Below are positions 59,701 to 64,000 of a stretch of DNA of 64,000 nt, piece after piece. Position 1 is the first letter of the stretch. Each line of letters starts with the position of its first letter. This DNA is from Haliclona indistincta. Taxonomy: Eukaryota > Porifera > Demospongiae > Haplosclerida > Chalinidae. The translations under genes were made by a program, and so were the position numbers. The notes beneath the pieces were generated by a model. That model worked only from the letters and a program-made list of their open reading frames with translations, was not told the DNA's origin and searched no databases. The DNA lies in the NCBI GenBank assembly GCA_964017065.1, contig OZ024785.1, forward strand, positions 15,570,102-15,634,101. The letters are read 5' to 3'.

Positions 59701-62700
59701 TAAGCTATTTACTGTTGACTGACACTTTGAATAGAATTCAGCTGGTGACAAAATATTGATCTTATGTACAGCCACTGATGTAGGGATCTATGGTCTGTTA
59801 GCAAGTCAATCGTGTTACCATTCTATGCTTGTTCCTTGTTGGTTTACATTGTGAACCAGTGGTAGATTTCTTCATCACTACATCCTTTTGATTTCGATAG
59901 AAATCTTTTTAATTTCTTGTTTGTGTCCTTTTTTCTTTTTAGTGAAGTGCAGTTCAATATCATGCATGTACGGAGAAGTCTTTGTTTCCACCATTAGTTT
60001 AGTATTCCTGTTGTTGATGGCTTTTCTTAAACTTGTAGCTAAAATCATATATCAGGTCTGCCTAGTCGCCTACGCATGCATGCAGTGCATACGAGCCCCG
60101 CCCACACTTGTTTGTAGATCTACAACACGGCGGTTATAACTATCTGGCAAGTGCAGAATGGCGATCCTACACGAGCTTACCGTTCTTCGAAGACTCCAGA
60201 CAAATGCCGGGTGTGTGTTCTCCGTGATAGTGATCCAATCATCCACACGGCCGGCGCAGCGATACTTTAGCTGCTTGGTCACGTGCACTACACATTGCTA
60301 ATTGGTCACGTGCGTATTGCGCAATCACAATAATGGTGTCTAACACTAAGCTGACAATGGATCACGATCGAGAAATCGCGGAACTTAGATCGCCGTTACG
60401 CTAAAAACAAAGCTCAAAAGGCACATGCCAGGAGAATTTCACGACTGTTCGTGGATGTTTTGGTCTCGGCACTGCTCGCGTAAAGGCGCTAGGCGAGTGG
60501 AAGAAAGAAAGAAGAAAGAAGAAGAAGAAAGAAAGAAGAAAACGAAGATGACGAAACTCGATTTTCACCGTTTCCAGGTTCGTCACTTTAGTAACAATTT
60601 CGAGCAATCTCCTTGCTACTGTAAGATGGGGCAACGCCAGAGAGCAGATCTAAGTGTCTAAAGACGTCTAAAATTCAACACCAGGCGAAATATCAGCGCT
60701 TGAACGCTAATACATTGTATGTAGCCGCCATCTTGTTTTCTCGTTCATCCCTACATAGGGAGACACTACCGTGTCTCCCTAATATTACTATAATTATTAT
60801 TCCTATACAGCAATACCAGCAGCTGGTGGAGCCATTGCTGCTTTGCTACTTATCTTAATTATATCAATAGTTATTGTGGTAGTGATTGTTCTTGTGAGGT
60901 AAGGTACTGATGAATAGATATCATCATTAAGTAAGAATTACTCAATTCAGAAAAAAGAAATCGAATTCATTTGCTGTTCGATATTTGAAAGAAGGACCAA
61001 AAGTTGACTTACATCATATTGAAGATGGGCCTCAGTATGCTGTTGGTGAGCGAAACAGTGTTTATAGCGAAAATCTGGATTCTATTTTCCCTTGGCCTGC
61101 AGTGGCTAGTAAGCCATCGATCACAGTGAAAGATGGTCTTAAAATAGATAAAGAACTAAGTAGAGATCCCACCTATGATATTATAGGTATAAGATTAAGT
61201 GTGTACGCAATATAAAAAAATTCCATCTTCATATTCTGTGGCTGCAGTGGATAGTAAACAAGTCATTTCCTGTAATGAGCCATCGGTCACAGTGTTTCCT
61301 GAGCACAGTATCAGTGTAGTGGAGGGTAGGAATGTGGTACTACCAGTGAAGATCATTGGTCAGTCCTCTCTCACATGGTACCATGACAACACTCGTCTGG
61401 GCAGTGACTATGCTCATGAGATATCCAGTGATGGTAGTCTAACCATCATCACAGCAGAGATGAGTCACTCAGGAACCTATCGACTAGTGGCTAGTAACAA
61501 TGAGGGAGCTGTTGAGAAACAGGTCCAACTGAGTGTGATCAATGAAGAGGATGAAGAGACACTACCATCAGCTGTGCTGACAGCAGAGGAGAGTGAACCA
61601 ATCCCTGTGACAGGGTTTGGTCAGTATGTGTCTCAGAACCACGCTAATTCCAACAATGGTTTCAAACTTCAGTACAAGGTGAGCATGATGAGACTGTACA
61701 TCACACCATTAACTTCTCATACATACAGTCACTTGATAGTGGTGAAAGTGATCACTCAGTTACAGTTGGTGTTACTGCAGCTAACAAACCATTCAACAGA
61801 TTCAAAAACATTACAGTCTGTGAGTATTATACATGTGCACTCAAAGAATAAATCATTGTTGAGCACATACTCGTTTTAGATGATGACAATCGTATCATAC
61901 TGCAACCACTAAGTGGGTGTGGTGATTGTTCAAGAGACTACATCAATGCCTCATATGTTGATGTAAGCTAATGATACAAGTTCTGTGTACAAACAAGACT
62001 AATGAAACATTATCATTGTTTATAGTTTACAAATTTACATGCTCTAGTGATTTAGAGCATAAACATTGATTGTTGATTATGTGCACTTCATGTTGTTACT
62101 GTTAGACAAATTAATAATAAACACGTAAATTACCATGTGTGTGTTTACAAATACTTGAGTGACATACATGTAAGCTAATGTGTTTACGAGTGACCATCAA
62201 TATACTATCCTTCAATGTAGGGATATGAAACACCACAAAAATTCATTGCTTGTCAAGGTAAAGGCTGTTTCTTTGAAAACCATAAAGATGGCCACACAAT
62301 AACAATGGCTGTTATATTTCAATGTCTAACACACAGGTCCTCTCAGTGGAACAGTAGTTGACTTTTGGAGAATGATATGGCAAGAAAAATGTTGTACAGT
62401 TGTCATGGTAACTAACCTCAAAGAAGACAAGAAGACCAAGTGCCATCAGTACTGGTCTGAGGATGGTTCCAAGAGCTTTGGACCATTCACAGTGACCACT
62501 ACAGACCAACAAGTGTTCGCTGATTATACCATTCGCCTACTGCAACTGGAAGTGAGCTAGTTAACTTTATTCTTCAATCTTGTATGGCTTGCTCTCACAG
62601 CTTCAAGGGAGTTCAGAGTTCTCTCGTATGATAACTCAATATCACTTTACCTCATGGCCTGATCATGGTGTACCAGAGTATGTCACACCCATACTGGTTT

Positions 62701-64000
62701 ATCATCGCCGCATCAAGAAGGATCACAGACCATCAAAAGGACCAATGATAGTGCACTGCAGGTGAGCTGCATCACTGTGGTTTAACGACAGTACTTTATT
62801 GTACTGCAGTGCTGGAGTGGGTCGTACAGGATCATTCATAGCCATTGACATCATCCTAGAGCAGGTTGAGAAAGAGAAGAGAGTGGATGTGTCAGGAGTC
62901 ATTAATAAGATGAGACACCAGCGCATGAAGATGGTCCAGACACCTGTGAGTAATATCTTTTATTTTGACAATTACATAGTCATCAATAATAATTGTGAGT
63001 AAATATGGCATAAACAAAAAATTAGAATTGATATTAAATTTTTTGAAAAAAAAGTTATTTCTTTTTAAAGTTTATTCTGAGCCAAATAAATAATTATTCA
63101 GATGTAAACTTTAGTCAAGTACGTTGCTGATTAATTATTCCGTTGTTGCAGGATCAGTTGATATTTATTCATGATGTGATATTGGAGTCAGTGATGTGTG
63201 GAGACACTCAGGTCAACTCAAGTGATCTGAGACCATCTATTAGACGATTGACAGACAAAAATGTTCAAACTGGTAAAACTGGTTTTGAGACACAGTTTGA
63301 GGTAATGCATGCATTGATCACAGTATGATGGCCAAGAATAATTATTGTTGTCACAGACACTGAACCAAGTGACTCCTAAACCCAGTGAAGTGAAGGCGCT
63401 GGCTGCAACACAGCATCAGAACAAGAACCGCTCAATGGAGTTCCCCCCTCGTAAGGAGATTGATAAATGCCTTTTATTAGCTAGAGTCTTCTCTTTTCTC
63501 AGCTGACAAGCATCGTGTGTATTTGAAAGGAGTTGTTCCAGACTACATTCATGCTACTGCAGTTAATGTAAACACCATCACTATTAGCACACTTTGTATT
63601 ACTGATTGTGTTTAGGGATACAAGCAGAAGAAGGCATTCATTGTGGCTCAGAGTCCAATGGAGAGTACCACTAGAGAATTCTGGAAGATGATAATGGAGA
63701 GGGAGAGCAGAGCTGTTGTGATGCTGTGTGGTCTTGAGGAGGATAAGAATGTACATTTTACAGCAGCCATGATTTTTTGAAGATTAAATGTATTGCTTAA
63801 ATTATTACAGGAAGTATGTCATCAGTACTGGCCGGATGTCTCAGTTCAAATTCAGAAAGTCAATGAACTCAGTGTTGAAACAAAAATTGAGAACAACTGC
63901 AGTGATTACATTGAGAGGATACTGGTTATTACTGACAAGGTAAGTTTAAATTATACACAGTTAAATCAACATCACTCATTTTCCCTAGACTCATAAGAGC
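56709..64000 (+). CDS. Receptor-type protein tyrosine phosphatase with about five FN3 domains and cytosolic Ig (RPTP B), 3' partial
   Basis: Starts MSSKIKIVLSGLLLVCWFSSA (signal peptide). It has the same two Ig-like exons as RPTP A, then FN3 exons near 57709, 58037, 58381, 58748 and 59061, each phase 1 to phase 1. A stalk exon (59406-59488) and a membrane helix exon (60812-60899) follow. Cytoplasmic exons carry GPQYAV and PTYDII, then the Cys-less I-set Ig (61247-61677), nearly identical to RPTP A. PTP D1 has WPDHGVP and HCSAGVGRTGS (split by an intron at about 62762-62808). PTP D2 is cut off by the window end after SDYIERILVITDK. The exon encoding the second Ig-like segment is out of frame at its 3' end relative to A: GTATCATAG at about 57647-57655 is a stop unless an earlier donor is used. 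Confidence 0.85.
59520..60790. mobile_element. Two-part inverted-repeat element, copy in RPTP B intron
   Basis: Inverted relative to the copy at 44672-45810: palindrome part A (59520-59920), linker (59920-60060), part B (60060-60790) ending with the GGGAGACACTACCGTGTCTCCC hairpin. All three parts are diverged but alignable, including the linker (ATCAACAACAG... / ATCATCAACAG... on the complementary strand). It lies between the stalk exon and the membrane-helix exon. Confidence 0.75.

Noticed and set aside
60425..60661. Lys/Glu-rich 78-aa frame
   Set aside because: It is part of the part-B repeat with a GAA-rich low-complexity run and has no supporting conservation.

Overview
This is a eukaryotic window: genes are split by many short GT-AG introns, poly(A) signals are present, and the domain types are those of animals (Ig/fibronectin receptor tyrosine phosphatases, a PARP, peroxisomal acyl-CoA oxidases ending in SKL). 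The tight spacing, small introns and abundant short inverted-repeat transposons suggest a compact early-branching metazoan genome, most likely a demosponge of the Amphimedon type. That taxonomic call is inference. Multi-exon genes were assembled by hand from splice sites and reading-frame continuity, so single exon edges may be off by a few bases.

Layout. 1-453: C-terminal part of a PARP-like ADP-ribosyltransferase. 1.1-8.6 kb: two divergently transcribed acyl-CoA oxidase (ACOX) genes. 8.7-15.5 kb: three tandem intronless POT/PTR2-like transporter genes on the minus strand; a fourth lies at 22.2-23.9 kb on the plus strand. 17.4-20.6 kb: a probably transposon-associated CXC/zinc-binding gene with an internal tandem repeat and a likely frameshift. 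24.2-29.0 kb: a third ACOX, sharing a 175 bp promoter gap with an unidentified basic/coiled-coil gene (29.2-31.25 kb) whose last three exons are duplicated at 33.4-34.1 kb. 31.4-36.8 kb: four tandem intronless PNPO-like flavoproteins. 36.9-47.3 kb: two more tandem ACOX genes. 47.4-53.3 kb: a complete receptor-type protein tyrosine phosphatase (RPTP). 55.1-56.6 kb: a decayed ACOX. 56.7-64.0 kb: a second RPTP, cut by the window end.

The region has grown by repeated local duplication: six ACOX (five apparently intact), four transporters, four PNPO-like genes and two RPTPs. Four ACOX paralogues carry the same 32-bp hairpin-forming satellite in the same intron and a polypyrimidine microsatellite in another. 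Introns and spacers hold many short palindromic or inverted-repeat elements, including a two-part element present in two inverted copies.

The most unusual coding feature is in the RPTPs. An I-set immunoglobulin domain lies on the cytoplasmic side, between the membrane helix and the phosphatase domains, and it lacks both disulfide cysteines. It is preceded by small phase-1 exons carrying repeated YDVI/YDII tyrosine motifs. The PNPO-like array is the second point of interest: fold landmarks are kept, but most residues that bind pyridoxal phosphate in PNPO are replaced.
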